Positions 33,707 to 44,713 of a DNA stretch of 64,000 bases are shown one piece after another. Source of the stretch: Candidatus Pantoea carbekii (lineage in GTDB: Bacteria; Pseudomonadota; Gammaproteobacteria; Enterobacterales; Enterobacteriaceae); the NCBI RefSeq assembly GCF_000971765.1, contig NZ_CP010907.1:186001-250000 (forward strand). The letters are read 5' to 3'. The notes below the pieces were generated by a model. It was not told the origin of the DNA. It searched no databases and was given only the letters and a program-made list of their open reading frames with translations. The translations under genes and the position numbers were made by a program. Each line of letters opens with the position of its first letter. Positions within the stretch are counted from its first letter, which is position 1.

Positions 33707-34632
33707 TTTTAACATTAAATAGCAATTTTTTTATGTTGTAATATCGGGTTTAATATTGTGTGAAATGTTAATAATATATGGATACGCAATGTTCTTGGTA
33801 TTTAAAAAAATTTTAATATTGAGAACGCATATTTTTAGACATTATACTCTTTAGAAAAAAGTATTATATTTCGATATTAGTAAAAAAAATAAAAAAGCTA
33901 TTCATATTAAGTAAATCAATATAGTAGATCAATATGTAAAAAAATAAGATATGTTTAATTGTATTGAATTCTTATTAACTATTTCACAATAAAAGTAAAT
34001 TTACAAATGGCCTAAAATATATGATTAATTAATTTAACTTGAAAACAGAAAAGAATTTTTTAGTAATTTTAAAAAAACTATAATTGTCATTTCGATAGAA
34101 TAAAATGCATATGATATTCTCTTACAATTCAATGAAATATGTTCATATTTTTTATTAGCTAAAAGCTCAATAACAAAAAAATTTATTAAAAAAATCTTTA
34201 TTTATCATGAGAAATACTACTCTATAGATGTATGTTATTAAAAATGATTTGTATATTAAATTGAATTAAAAATTCATTATGTTAAATAATACACATATTA
34301 TATTTTAGCAATTTTTTAACTGTTTTCTAAAGCAACATTATTAACTTATTTGACATAAAAGAATAAATTTTATGAAAATATGTTTAAACATTTATAAAAT
34401 TAATGTCCTAATTTTTATTATTTATGTAATTGATATGTCTAGTATTAGAAGAATTAATTCTAATTATTAAGTTAATTTGAATTAAATTAATATATATCAA
34501 CCTAATTAACTTTATTTAAAAATAAATTTTTTCGTGCTTAAGTAGCATATATGATATATATATATAACCAATATATAATGATAAATATAAATTACAGTAT
34601 TTTTTATCAGTTCATAAATAAAATATACTTTT
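33707..34632. other. AT-rich spacer between glk and tRNA-Arg
   Basis: About 925 bases, extremely AT-rich, in which I find no gene, relic or strong hairpin. Confidence 0.55.
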
Positions 34633-34704
34633 TATCCCCTGCAGGACTCGAACCTGCAATAAGCCCTTAGGAGAGGCTTGTTATATCCATTTAACTAAGG
34701 GGAT
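34633..34704 (-). tRNA. argW: tRNA-Arg (anticodon CCU)
   Basis: The minus strand gives acceptor stem ATCCCCT with AGGGGAT, D arm TAGTTAAATGGATATAACA, anticodon loop carrying CCT (GCCTCTCCTAAGGGC), and T arm TGCAGGTTCGAGTCCTGCA. It matches E. coli argW, which lies in the same map region. The first pair is A1:U72 rather than the E. coli G1:C72. Discriminator A is followed by AAA, so CCA is not encoded. Confidence 0.96.
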
Positions 34705-35649
34705 CTTAATCACTGATAATATCGTTATATGCTATAAGTGGAAAATATACTTAATTATTTATTGTAAATTTAATATAATGTATCAAACTTAGAGTTACAT
34801 AAATAGCAGATTGAATTTATAATCATTTATACAATAAAATTACCAATTTAATTTAACATTTAATCAACTTTTTTTATTTAGCAATTATGTATATTTTCGT
34901 TGCATTTTTTTGTATCTCGATGACTTATAATAATAAAGTAAATTAAAATTTTTAGCAACTTAGGTTTTTCTAATACGTATTTTATCGATTATTTATATTT
35001 CGCTATGTTTAAAAGATAATTACGCATAGTCATTTTGATTTTTGTCAAATTATACCTACGATATTAAATTAATAAATATGGTGCTAATGGTATTCTATAA
35101 CAACATAACATATCAATTGATCATATGTTTCATATAGTAAAGTATTTTCATTGTAAAATCTTTTTTAGGTCGTCTTAAATATCTAATTTTATCTTTTTTA
35201 AAGAGATATTTACATTGATATGATTTATTAATCAATCTTAATAAATCATATCAATAATATTATTATTCTATAATAAGTGATTATCAATAATACTTGTAAT
35301 TTAAATAGTGTTAGATAGTAAAATTCTACTTTAGTTCAAAATCCTAATATAATAGAGTAACATCATGAATATTTTCATATTATATAGGCAAGACAACAAT
35401 AAAATTGTTAACATTTCAATCAATTTATGACAATACTTCTATTTTAATATTATGAGTATGCATTTTCTATTTAATTCAGTATAGGTTATAATATAAATCC
35501 ATTGCGAGGAATATTAGCTCTGAATTCGATATTGATGTTAGTTCAAATTCAATTCTATTTTTAAAAAATTAACTATTAATATGTTATTGATACTAAATAA
35601 TTATAATTATCGCAAAATACATTTTTATACTTCATAATTTGGAGATAAA
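34705..35649. other. AT-rich spacer upstream of mlaA
   Basis: About 945 bases without a gene. It contains the 16-bp hairpin at 35214-35255. The mlaA ribosome binding site GGAG lies at its end. Confidence 0.5.
35214..35255. repeat. Perfect 16-bp hairpin, 10-nt loop
   Basis: ATTGATATGATTTATT (35214-35229) pairs exactly with AATAAATCATATCAAT (35240-35255). It stands alone between divergent tRNA-Arg and mlaA and has no T-tract after it. Confidence 0.8.
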
Positions 35650-36417
35650 GTGAAGAATTATTTGACTGGTTTAGTACTGGCTAGTATTGTGTTAACGGGT
35701 TGCGCTAATTCACAATCAGATAATACTAATCTTGTTATGTTAAAACGTAGCGATCCATTTGAATATTTGAATCGTATAATTTTTAAATTTAATCATAATA
35801 CATTAGATCATTATGTTATCCGTCCTATGGCAGTAAGCTGGCGTGATAACATTTCGTTACCTGCACGTACTGGACTCAGTAATTTTCTTAGTAATCTAGA
35901 TGAGCCAGCAAGCATGATTAATGCTCTGTTAATTGGGAAGCCGCGTCGTGCTATGATCAGTTTTACAAGATTTTTTCTTAATTCTACTATAGGTTTAGGT
36001 GGATGGATCGATGTAGCAGGTAAAACTAATTCAATGCTAGTGCGCGAAGAACCGAATCGATTTGGCGGTACGCTAGGCAAATACAATATCAGTTACGGTT
36101 CTTATATAGAATTACCTATTTATGGGAGTTTTACTATGCGAGAAGATGGCGGTAGCATAATTGATATGCTCTATCCGGCTCTAAGTTGGCTCACATGGCC
36201 AATGTCCATTATAAAATGGACATTGGAAGGCTTAGAAATGCGTGTGCAATTGCTGGATTCCGATGCTATTTTAAATCAGCAAAAAGATCCTTATAGTTTC
36301 TGGCGTAATGCATATTTTCAACGATACGATTTTATTGCTAATGGTGGCAAGTTAAAGTCGGCAAACAATTGCAATGTTATAGCCATACAAGAAGATATAA
36401 AGAGCATTGATTCATGA
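35650..36417 (+). CDS. mlaA: Outer-membrane lipoprotein MlaA (VacJ), phospholipid retrograde transport
   Basis: A 255-residue lipoprotein (E. coli 251 aa) that removes phospholipid from the outer leaflet of the outer membrane and hands it to MlaC. It starts with GTG at 35650, five bases after GGAG. The signal peptide MKNYLTGLVLASIVLTGC ends in an LTGC lipobox with Cys18. Conserved blocks include RSDPFEYLNRIIFKFN, TRFFLNSTIGLGGWIDVA, RFGGTLGKYNISYGSYIELP and YPALSWLTWPMS, ending AYFQRYDFIANGGKL. The rest of the Mla system is not in this window. A 12-bp inverted repeat sits inside the coding region at 36199-36226. Confidence 0.97.
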   Translation: MKNYLTGLVLASIVLTGCANSQSDNTNLVMLKRSDPFEYLNRIIFKFNHNTLDHYVIRPMAVSWRDNISLPARTGLSNFLSNLDEPASMINALLIGKPRRAMISFTRFFLNSTIGLGGWIDVAGKTNSMLVREEPNRFGGTLGKYNISYGSYIELPIYGSFTMREDGGSIIDMLYPALSWLTWPMSIIKWTLEGLEMRVQLLDSDAILNQQKDPYSFWRNAYFQRYDFIANGGKLKSANNCNVIAIQEDIKSIDS

Positions 36418-37074
36418 TAGATAAACATCACTATAATCGCTTAGTTTAGAATCCATAAAAACACACTATTATACATATTTAATTTAATATAGCTTATTTA
36501 ATAGTCTTAAACGTAATAACATTCAACTGTATAAGCGCTGACTTAAAAGTTAAATATTTTAAATGTTAAATTTAATTGATAGTATAATTTTAAAATTTGA
36601 CCGATGATTAAGATCTAATAGATAGAATTTTTTTGATTTTAACATTAAAATAAAATCATATTCTATATATACTTATAATAACATAATATTTAATAAATAT
36701 TAATGCTACAGTATGAAATCTAATGTCATATATAGTAATATTAGATTGACTTTTGATGACTATATTAGTTTGTGTCATTTATATATGTCAGCTTAATATT
36801 CGAATCATTTTAATGATTCAGTTCATCAAAATAATATTTAAATTTTGTATTAAACAATCAGCATATTTTATTCAATTTTGCATTTAATTATTTTCTAGTA
36901 TGTGAATTGAATTGATAAATATGAAATATATTGATTTAGTGAAGATTTAATTTTTTAAATTACTTTAAGTACTTTAAACAACCTTTTAAATTCAATAACA
37001 GGTTGACCATAGTCTAATCAAGGGAGTAGTATCGTATACCTGTACCTGTTCGCAGAAACCACAATGGTGCTTTA
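36418..37074. other. AT-rich spacer between mlaA and sixA
   Basis: About 655 bases without a recognisable gene. E. coli has fatty-acid degradation genes fadI and fadJ next to sixA, and I see no trace of them here. Confidence 0.5.
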
Positions 37075-37599
37075 ATGCAAGTTTTTATCATGCGACATAG
37101 TGATGCTGTACTAGAAGCAGAAAGTGATTTAATGCGTCCTCTTACATTACGTGGGTGTATTGAATCGCGCCAAATAGGAATTTGGCTTAACCACCAATCG
37201 GTTGGTATAGAACAGGTATTGCTTAGTCCATATTTGCGTGCTGAACAAACATTTAAAATAATACGTGAGACACTTTACTTGCCAAAAAAACAAATTGTAT
37301 TGCAAGAACTTACCCCAAGTGGTGATCCAAAAACTGTCGTTAAATATTTATACACTCTATCTAAAAAAGGGGTTCAATCAGTATTGATTATTTCGCATCT
37401 TCCTCTAGTAGGTTATTTAGTATCTGTCCTTTGTCCTAAGGAAGCTCCTTTGATGTTTGTTACTTCTGCAATAGCTTGTGTTGATTTGAATATTCACACC
37501 CATCTAGGTATCTTAAAGTGGCAAGTTAGTCCTTCAAAACACGGACAAAGACAAGTAATTTTTTCTGGGCTTAAATATATTCATAATCCTACTTTCTAA
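37075..37599 (+). CDS. sixA: Phosphohistidine phosphatase SixA
   Basis: A 174-residue histidine-phosphatase-family protein (E. coli 161 aa), with about 13 extra residues at the C-terminus. In E. coli it removes phosphate from histidine phosphotransfer domains, including ArcB and the nitrogen PTS. The catalytic His8 lies in MQVFIMRHSDA, where E. coli reads MRHGDA, so the family RHG motif is RHS here. SPYLRAEQTFKII and the second catalytic region VLIISHLPLVGYLV are intact. No clear ribosome binding site is seen. arcA is missing from its usual place beside thrA, so the target may be PTS-related. Confidence 0.93.
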   Translation: MQVFIMRHSDAVLEAESDLMRPLTLRGCIESRQIGIWLNHQSVGIEQVLLSPYLRAEQTFKIIRETLYLPKKQIVLQELTPSGDPKTVVKYLYTLSKKGVQSVLIISHLPLVGYLVSVLCPKEAPLMFVTSAIACVDLNIHTHLGILKWQVSPSKHGQRQVIFSGLKYIHNPTF

Positions 37600-37739
37600 A
37601 TACAGAGTAAAATAGTTAATGCCTTTTTAATTACTTATTCTAAATTCTAACATGTAGTTTTTAATTTATTTTAATAAAAATTAAAAATTTTATAAATAGT
37701 TACTTAACCAGTTAATCTTATATGTTACGGAGTCATCAT

Positions 37740-38672
37740 TTGGACAAGATTTTTGTCGATGAAGCAGTAAATGATCTTCACACTATTCAAGACATGTTAC
37801 GCTGGGCCGTCAGTCGTTTTTCTGCAGCAGATATTTGGTATGGCCATGGAACAGACAACCCTTGGGATGAAGCATTTCAACTCGTTCTTCCTACACTCTG
37901 GTTATCCCCTGTTATTCCTAAAGATATGCACTATACACGTTTAACTACCAGCGAACGGCTTCGTGTAGTTGAACAAGTGATTCGTCGTGTTAACGAACGT
38001 ATCCCCACAGCTTATCTTACTAATACAGCTTGGTTTTGCGGATATGAATTTTATGTTGATAAACGAGTACTAATTCCACGTTCGTTAATTGGTGAGTTAA
38101 TTTACAAGCGTTTTAGTGGGTTACTTAAAACAAAACCCAAACATATCTTGGATATGTGTACTGGTAGTGGTTGTATCGCGATTGCTTGTGCATATGCTTT
38201 TCCAGAAACTGAAATCGATGCAGTAGACATTTCTACTGATGCACTAGCAGTCGCAGAACATAACATTGAAAAACATGCTTTAATTAATCAAGTCATACCT
38301 ATTCGTTCTGATCTTTTTCGTGGTCTTCCTCAGATAAAATATGATTTGATAGTTACAAATCCACCCTATGTTGATATAAAAGATATGAGTGATTTACCAA
38401 CTGAATATCACCATGAACCAGAATTAGGATTAGCTGCAGGGAGCGATGGTCTCAAATTAGTACGTCGTATTTTATCTCGTGCATCAGATTATCTTAGCGA
38501 GCAAGGTGTACTAATTTGCGAAGTAGGTAATAGTATGATACATATGATTACACAATATCCCGACGTACCTTTTAGTTGGCTAAAACTTGATAACGATGGT
38601 GAAGGTGTATTTATGTTAGCACGTGAAGAAATTATTGCAGCACAGCATCACTTTTTCTTTTATAAAGATTAA
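37740..38672 (+). CDS. prmB: Ribosomal protein L3 N5-glutamine methyltransferase PrmB
   Basis: A 310-residue SAM-dependent methyltransferase (E. coli 310 aa) that methylates a glutamine of ribosomal protein L3. I start it at TTG 37740: the ribosome binding site ACGGAG (37727-37732) is seven bases upstream, and the next residues [18 protein letters not shown] match the E. coli N-terminus. The ATG at 37722 lies before that site. The SAM motif is [20 protein letters not shown] and the catalytic NPPY is in [11 protein letters not shown]. It precedes aroC with a 47-base gap, as in E. coli. Confidence 0.96.
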   Translation: MDKIFVDEAVNDLHTIQDMLRWAVSRFSAADIWYGHGTDNPWDEAFQLVLPTLWLSPVIPKDMHYTRLTTSERLRVVEQVIRRVNERIPTAYLTNTAWFCGYEFYVDKRVLIPRSLIGELIYKRFSGLLKTKPKHILDMCTGSGCIAIACAYAFPETEIDAVDISTDALAVAEHNIEKHALINQVIPIRSDLFRGLPQIKYDLIVTNPPYVDIKDMSDLPTEYHHEPELGLAAGSDGLKLVRRILSRASDYLSEQGVLICEVGNSMIHMITQYPDVPFSWLKLDNDGEGVFMLAREEIIAAQHHFFFYKD

Positions 38673-38719
38673 TAACCAGGATTTATTTGTAAATTATATT
38701 CTATATTTAAGGGATTAAA

Positions 38720-39826
38720 ATGGCCGGGAACAGCATTGGACAGTCATTTCGCGTAACTACGTTTGGCGAATCACATGGCATAGCACTAGGTTGCATAATT
38801 GATGGTGTACCACCTGGTCTGCCTATCACTGATACTGACATTCAGCATGATCTTAATCGTCGTCGTCCTGGTACTTCAAGTTATACAACTCAACGTCGTG
38901 AACAAGATGAGGTAAAGATATTATCTGGTGTATTTGAAGGTGTGACCACCGGTACTCCTATTGGTCTTTTAATTGAAAACAAGGATCAGCGATCACAGGA
39001 TTATAGTGCTATTAAAGATCTATTTCGACCCGGTCACGCGGACTATACGTATGAACAAAAGTATGGAGGCTTACGTGATTATCGTGGTGGCGGTCGTTCT
39101 TCGGCTCGAGAAACAGCTATGCGTGTGGCAGCCGGTGCAATTGCAAAAAAATACTTAAAAATGCAATATGATATTCAAATTCGTGGTTATTTGGCACAGA
39201 TGGGTAGCATAGTTTGTGATTTTAAAAATTGGAATATTGTAGACAGTAATCCTTTTTTTTGCGCTGATGCATCCAAGTTAACTGAGTTAGACTCTTTAAT
39301 TCGATTACTAAAAAAAGAAGGTGATTCTATCGGTGCTAAATTGACTATTTTAGCAGAGAAAGTACCTGCCGGGTTAGGTGAGCCAGTATTCGATCGTTTA
39401 GATGCCGATCTAGCGCATGCATTTATGAGTATTAATGCTGTAAAAGGTATAGAAATTGGTGATGGTTTTAAAGTTATTAAGCAACGTGGAAGTCAACATC
39501 GCGATGAAATTAGAACTAATGGTTTTCAAAGTAATCATGCTGGTGGTATTTTAGGTGGTATCAGCAGCGGTCAAATTATTAGTGCTAATTTAGCAATGAA
39601 GCCAACATCAAGTATTACTATTCCAGGGAAAACTATTACACGATTTGGTAACGAAATAGATATCACGATAAAAGGCCGTCATGATCCATGTGTTGGTATT
39701 CGAGCAGTACCGATTGCAGAAGCAATGATGGCGATTGTATTAATGGATCACTTGTTACGTTATCGTGCTCAATGTAGTGCTGTGAACAATCTTGTAATAT
39801 GTAAGCAACCAGCATTTACAAGTTAA
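38720..39826 (+). CDS. aroC: Chorismate synthase
   Basis: A 368-residue protein (E. coli 361 aa) for the last step of the shikimate pathway, using reduced FMN to make chorismate. All three family signatures are present: [34 protein letters not shown] with [19 protein letters not shown], and [24 protein letters not shown] precedes the ATG. It implies that the organism still makes aromatic precursors, which agrees with the retained trpR. Confidence 0.98.
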   Translation: MAGNSIGQSFRVTTFGESHGIALGCIIDGVPPGLPITDTDIQHDLNRRRPGTSSYTTQRREQDEVKILSGVFEGVTTGTPIGLLIENKDQRSQDYSAIKDLFRPGHADYTYEQKYGGLRDYRGGGRSSARETAMRVAAGAIAKKYLKMQYDIQIRGYLAQMGSIVCDFKNWNIVDSNPFFCADASKLTELDSLIRLLKKEGDSIGAKLTILAEKVPAGLGEPVFDRLDADLAHAFMSINAVKGIEIGDGFKVIKQRGSQHRDEIRTNGFQSNHAGGILGGISSGQIISANLAMKPTSSITIPGKTITRFGNEIDITIKGRHDPCVGIRAVPIAEAMMAIVLMDHLLRYRAQCSAVNNLVICKQPAFTS

Positions 39827-40339
39827 ATTACAGATTACTAGATGTGTAGTCTATAAATTTCAAAAAATAAATTGCTTCATTATTCATATTAACTGATAAA
39901 ACATGCTATGCAATATGTAATTTATGTATAGTAACTTTTATTAAAAACATCTGTTTAAACTGATCAAAATGATCATATCATATAGTTAAACAATTCAGTA
40001 TATACTTAAAAGTATCTCTTAAAGATGTAATATATTAATTAGATAAAATAGATTAGTAAATTTTAGTTATTTCATCTTAATATTAAGATGAAAATTGTAT
40101 TTAATAACAAAGAATTTGTCTAAATTTTTTGAAAAAGATCATTTAACTATTTATTAATGCAAAAACATATTTATATTTTTTAGCAAAGAAATTTGAAACT
40201 ATATTGATAATTAGAAATTGTTTTTTTTAATATTGTTATACTATAATTTAAGTTTTAAAAAGTGCTAATACGACATGTCTGACTTACAGCTGTAATTTAC
40301 AATTCCGCTAAATTTCAGATTGGAACGAGGAGTTTTTGA
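39827..40339. other. Spacer between aroC and fabB
   Basis: 513 bases. E. coli mepA, which follows aroC, is absent. It holds the 24-nt palindrome at 40070-40093. No FabR or FadR operator is recognisable upstream of fabB. Confidence 0.5.
40070..40093. repeat. Perfect 24-nt palindrome
   Basis: TTTCATCTTAAT is followed directly by its reverse complement ATTAAGATGAAA with no loop. It is a possible dimer-binding site or the base of a cruciform. It lies about 250 bases upstream of fabB. Confidence 0.75.
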
Positions 40340-41560
40340 ATGAAACGTGCAGTGATTACTGGCTTAGGTATTATTTCCAGTATTGGAAATAACCAACAGC
40401 AAGTGCTGTATTCTCTGCGTCACGGTCGTTCTGGAATTACTTTTTCTGAAGAAATGAAAACAGCAGGTATGCGTAGTCATGTTTGGGGTAATATAAAATT
40501 AGATACTCAAGGAATGATTGATCGTAAAATCGTTCGTTTTATGAGTGATGCCTCAATTTATGCATATCTATCGATGCTGGAAGCAATTAAAGATTCAGCT
40601 CTCAGCAGTAAAGATTATCAGAATAACCCTCGCGTTGGTGTAATCGCGGGTTCTGGAGGAGGATCTCCTCGTTACCAAGTATTTGGTGCTGATGCAATGC
40701 GAGGCTCACGTGGTCTAAAAGGTGTTGGACCTTATGTGGTAACAAAAGCAATGGCATCGGGCATTTCGGCATGTTTGGCTACGCCTTTTAAAATTTACGG
40801 TGTCAGTTATTCTATTAGCTCAGCTTGTGCTACTTCCGCGCACTGTATTGGTAACGCTGTTGAACAAATTCAAATGGGTAAACAAGATATTATATTTGCA
40901 GGAGGCGGTGAAGAACTAAGTTGGGAACTAGCATGTGAATTTGACGCAATGGGTGCATTATCAACTAAATACAATTTGATACCTCATAAAGCCTCTCGTC
41001 CTTATGATGTTAGTCGTGACGGTTTTGTGATTTCAGGCGGTGCGGGTATAATTGTAATTGAAGAATTAGAACATGCATTATCTCGTGATGCATATATTTA
41101 CGCAGAAATAGTAGGTTTTGCAGCGACGTCTGATGGTAAAGATATGGTAGTACCTTCAGGTGACGGTGCAGCACGTTGCATGAGGATGGCAATACAGAAT
41201 ATTGACATTCCTATTGATTATATTAATTCTCATGCAACTTCTACTTTAATTGGAGATTTAAAAGAACTGTCTGCAATTCGCGAAGTATTTAATAAAAAAA
41301 TACCGTATATCTCGGCAACTAAAGCTATGACAGGCCATTCACTTGGAGCGGCTGGCGTTCAAGAAATAATATATAGCTTATTGATGCTTAAGTATAATTT
41401 CATTGCAGCAAGCATTAATATAGAGACATTAGATGAATCTGCCAAAGAAATGAACATTCTTACGCATCCTATTGAAAAAAAAATATACAGTGTTATGTCC
41501 AATAGTTTCGGTTTTGGCGGTACTAATGCCACATTAGTAATAAATAAATATTATAAATAA
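40340..41560 (+). CDS. fabB: 3-oxoacyl-ACP synthase I (FabB)
   Basis: A 406-residue condensing enzyme, the E. coli length, that elongates acyl-ACP and is needed for unsaturated fatty acids. The active-site cysteine is in SISSACATSAHCIGNA (about residue 163). The two histidines lie in YINSHATSTLIGDLKEL and in ATKAMTGHSLGAAGVQE. The C-terminal SNSFGFGGTNATLV is conserved. A strong ribosome binding site GAGGAG precedes the ATG. It functions with AccD, also in this window. Confidence 0.98.
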   Translation: MKRAVITGLGIISSIGNNQQQVLYSLRHGRSGITFSEEMKTAGMRSHVWGNIKLDTQGMIDRKIVRFMSDASIYAYLSMLEAIKDSALSSKDYQNNPRVGVIAGSGGGSPRYQVFGADAMRGSRGLKGVGPYVVTKAMASGISACLATPFKIYGVSYSISSACATSAHCIGNAVEQIQMGKQDIIFAGGGEELSWELACEFDAMGALSTKYNLIPHKASRPYDVSRDGFVISGGAGIIVIEELEHALSRDAYIYAEIVGFAATSDGKDMVVPSGDGAARCMRMAIQNIDIPIDYINSHATSTLIGDLKELSAIREVFNKKIPYISATKAMTGHSLGAAGVQEIIYSLLMLKYNFIAASINIETLDESAKEMNILTHPIEKKIYSVMSNSFGFGGTNATLVINKYYK

Positions 41561-42062
41561 GAATAAAATAGTTATTTTAGATATTTAAATACAGTATTTA
41601 TTTTTTTTAACTCTAAACATATTAGATAATTAAGCGCATTGTTTGTATACTAATTTTAGTATTAAAATGTATAATTTTACCTTAGTTTACATTAAACCTA
41701 TTAGGTTTTTTGAATATTCATTTTTTTAGATACACAATCTTCATCATTTTTTGTAAATTCCCCATTAGGCATAACATAGCTATTCTCAATCACTATGTAT
41801 AAAAATTTTTATAATTAAGTTTTTTTAAATAATTAACGCATATGATTATATATCAGTATATTTGAGTGTATATTAGTGTATCTGTTTTTAAGATATCAGA
41901 TAAGTTCACTGGAGATAATTTATGTTTATGATACTTTGTATCATAAAATTTAAATTTGTTTAATTTTTTTCAATATAGAAATCGATAATGTAATAGTATT
42001 ATAGTAATATATTGTAATATTTATCTGTTTTAAAATTATTTAAAATCAAAAGAGCTAACACA
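41561..42062. other. Spacer between fabB and pdxB
   Basis: About 500 bases without a gene. At 41693-41711 AAACC-TATTA-GGTTT followed by T's may be a weak terminator for fabB. At 41925-41947 there is a perfect 10-bp inverted repeat. Confidence 0.5.
41925..41947. repeat. Perfect 10-bp inverted repeat upstream of pdxB
   Basis: TTTATGATAC and GTATCATAAA pair around TTT. It lies about 115 bases before the pdxB start. Confidence 0.6.
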
Positions 42063-43205
42063 GTGAAAATTCTTATTGATGAGAATATACCTTATGCTCC
42101 TGAGCTTTTTAGTCTGACTGGTGAAGTGGTAGTTATACCAGGGCGTTTATTATCTAGAGGTATATTAAAAGATGCTGATGCATTAATAGTACGCTCTACT
42201 ACTAGAGTAACTGCCTCACTTTTAACTGAAACTCAAGTGAAATTTCTTGGTACTACTACTTCAGGTATCGATCATGTTGATACTGTTGCTTTAGCAGATA
42301 TGGGCATTAAATTTTCTTCTGCCCCTGGTTGTAATGCTACTGCAGTAGTTGAATATATTTTTTCAGCACTGCTAACATTAGCAGAACGTGATAATTTTAA
42401 ATTATGCGACCGAACTGTAGGTATTGTGGGTGTAGGAAACATTGGAAGTTGTCTATATAAACGTCTTAAATTTTTAGGCGTAAAAACAATATTATGTGAT
42501 CCCTTACGTGCCAATCGTGGTGATAAAGAAAATTTCTATTCATTGGATCAATTAATAGCACAAGTAGATATTTTAACTTGTCACGTACCTTTATTTACAA
42601 AGGGACCTTATAAAAGTTGGCACTTAGCTGATGTTTCATTGCTAATGGGACTGAAACCTTACACTATTATTATTAATACTTGTCGCGGTTCTGTAATAGA
42701 CAATGCTGCATTATTACAAGTGTTAAGTATACGTAAAGATATTAGCGTAGTGTTGGATGTATGGGAATTTGAGCCTAATTTATGTCGCGATTTATTAAAA
42801 AAAGTAGATCTTGCCACTCCGCATATAGCTGGTCATACACTAGAAGGAAAAGCACGTGGAACAGTACAAGTTTTTGACTCTTGGTGTAAATTTATTGGTC
42901 AATCTATTCACGTAACATTAGAAAATCTACTACCTATACCGCAATTTAATTCTATTACATTACATGGTGAATTTGATCAAATTATACTCAAACGATTAGT
43001 TCATTTAGTGTACGATATAAGAAGAGATGATGCATGGCTGCGTAAACTAAGTAAAAAATCTGATGGATTTAATTATATCCGTCAGCGTTATTATAATCGC
43101 CGTGAATGGTCTTCATTGCAAGTTATTTGTGATGATGATGATGTTGCCCTTACATTAAAAACACTGGGTTTTTGTGCGCGTTCACAACATTCTTCATTAT
43201 CTTAA
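42063..43205 (+). CDS. pdxB: Erythronate-4-phosphate dehydrogenase
   Basis: A 380-residue D-2-hydroxyacid dehydrogenase (E. coli 378 aa) in the DXP-dependent pyridoxal phosphate pathway. It starts with GTG at 42063. The N-terminus MKILIDENIPYAPELF and the region FLGTTTSGIDHVD are conserved. The NAD-binding motif is VGIVGVGNIGSCLYKRL, and LLMGLKPYTIIINTCRGSVID carries the catalytic Arg. The catalytic His is in TPHIAGHTLEGKARG. The C-terminal dimerisation domain is complete. In E. coli usg lies between pdxB and truA; here only 230 bases remain between them. Confidence 0.97.
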   Translation: MKILIDENIPYAPELFSLTGEVVVIPGRLLSRGILKDADALIVRSTTRVTASLLTETQVKFLGTTTSGIDHVDTVALADMGIKFSSAPGCNATAVVEYIFSALLTLAERDNFKLCDRTVGIVGVGNIGSCLYKRLKFLGVKTILCDPLRANRGDKENFYSLDQLIAQVDILTCHVPLFTKGPYKSWHLADVSLLMGLKPYTIIINTCRGSVIDNAALLQVLSIRKDISVVLDVWEFEPNLCRDLLKKVDLATPHIAGHTLEGKARGTVQVFDSWCKFIGQSIHVTLENLLPIPQFNSITLHGEFDQIILKRLVHLVYDIRRDDAWLRKLSKKSDGFNYIRQRYYNRREWSSLQVICDDDDVALTLKTLGFCARSQHSSLS

Positions 43206-43438
43206 GTAGTCTAATCAAAAAAAATGATATTTGATATTATGATGCTTGTTAAAAGATCCATATTTTACTGAATTAAATAAAGATTTCTTTATTTATAATT
43301 AATATATGAGATTTAGAGCTATGAAAAACACTAATTTTAAAAATTTAAGAGATAGTTAAAATTAATATAAGCAAAAAAATTCTAATGTAGAGAAACATTA
43401 ATAGACATAGAATTGAGACAGGAGTACATTTATTATTA

Positions 43439-44248
43439 ATGCTATGTGAAAAAAGACAAGTATTTAAAATAGCATTAGGCGTTGAGTATAATGGCAGCGG
43501 TTATTATGGTTGGCAATCTCAGCAAAAATTATGCAGCGTACAAGAAAAGTTAGAAAACGCACTTGCGAAAATAGCTAATCATAGCATTCGTATATTTTGT
43601 GCAGGACGTACAGATGTTGGAGTACATAGTACTGGTCAGGTAGTACATTTTTTAACTACATCAAATCGTCTTGATAGTGCATGGACAGTAGGTGTAAATG
43701 CTAATCTACCTGCTGATATAGCAATACGCTGGGTAAAAAGGGTACCATTTGACTTCCATGCGCGCTTTAGTGCCATTGCACGATATTATCGCTATGCAAT
43801 TTATAATAAAAGATTGCGTTCAGCTATTATGAATAAAACTTTAACACATTTTTCTCGTCCATTAGATATAGCAAAAATGCTACGTTCTGGAAGATGCTTA
43901 ATTGGAGAAAAGGATTTTACTTCGTTTCGTTCCACTCAATGCCAATCACGTACACCATTTCGTAATATAATGTATTTTAATGTTTTTCGTCGAGGTCCAT
44001 ATGTGATTATTGATATTAAAGCTAATGCGTTTTTACGACATATGGTGCGTAATATTGTTGGCAGTTTAATGCAAATTGGATGTGGTCGTCATCCGGAAGA
44101 TTGGCTGGAAACTCTACTAGCTGCTAAGGATCGTAAAGTTGCTGCAGCTACTGCAAAACCTGAAGGATTATATCTTATAGGAGTAGAGTACCCATCTCAC
44201 TTTGCATTGCCTACGTATGTAACGCAACCATTGTTTTTTATAAATTAA
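43439..44248 (+). CDS. truA: tRNA pseudouridine(38-40) synthase TruA
   Basis: A 269-residue enzyme (E. coli 270 aa) that isomerises uridines 38-40 in the anticodon stem-loop. The catalytic aspartate is in [18 protein letters not shown] (about residue 60). [17 protein letters not shown] opens the fold, and [19 protein letters not shown] and [13 protein letters not shown] are conserved. A ribosome binding site AGGAG is present but about 14 bases from the ATG. Confidence 0.97.
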   Translation: MLCEKRQVFKIALGVEYNGSGYYGWQSQQKLCSVQEKLENALAKIANHSIRIFCAGRTDVGVHSTGQVVHFLTTSNRLDSAWTVGVNANLPADIAIRWVKRVPFDFHARFSAIARYYRYAIYNKRLRSAIMNKTLTHFSRPLDIAKMLRSGRCLIGEKDFTSFRSTQCQSRTPFRNIMYFNVFRRGPYVIIDIKANAFLRHMVRNIVGSLMQIGCGRHPEDWLETLLAAKDRKVAAATAKPEGLYLIGVEYPSHFALPTYVTQPLFFIN

Positions 44249-44713
44249 AGTCTTTGTAAAATTTTAAGAAGTCTAAATTATTTTAATATGATAATGAATT
44301 CCCATTAATTACATAGAATACTAAGTTAAATAATTCGTTATATTCATACCAAGTTTAATTATCTATCAATTATTATAACTAAGTAATTTTATTGTTTAAA
44401 ATAAAAAATTATTCAAAAATATTACCATGATGTATGAATGCGTTTTATGCCAAAATGGTGTATTTACTTTTAAATAATATTTAAAAAGTATTCGATACAA
44501 TTCGTGTCCATTCATAATAGAAGATAGGATTTTATATTTTTTTCAATAATTGTATTATTAAACATTTTAGAAAATCCTTACTTTACTAGATTTAGTAATA
44601 GTCTAAAATAAATTACTATTCATACCAATTATGAATTGAGTTTTAAAATAGATTAGAAAAATTTATTGAATAATAATAAAATATTTAAATTAGTTACTTT
44701 TAGAAGGCCATTA
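44249..44713. other. Spacer between truA and accD
   Basis: About 465 AT-rich bases. E. coli dedA, normally between these genes, cannot be recognised. An in-frame ATG at 44666 upstream of accD is not used in my call. Confidence 0.5.
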
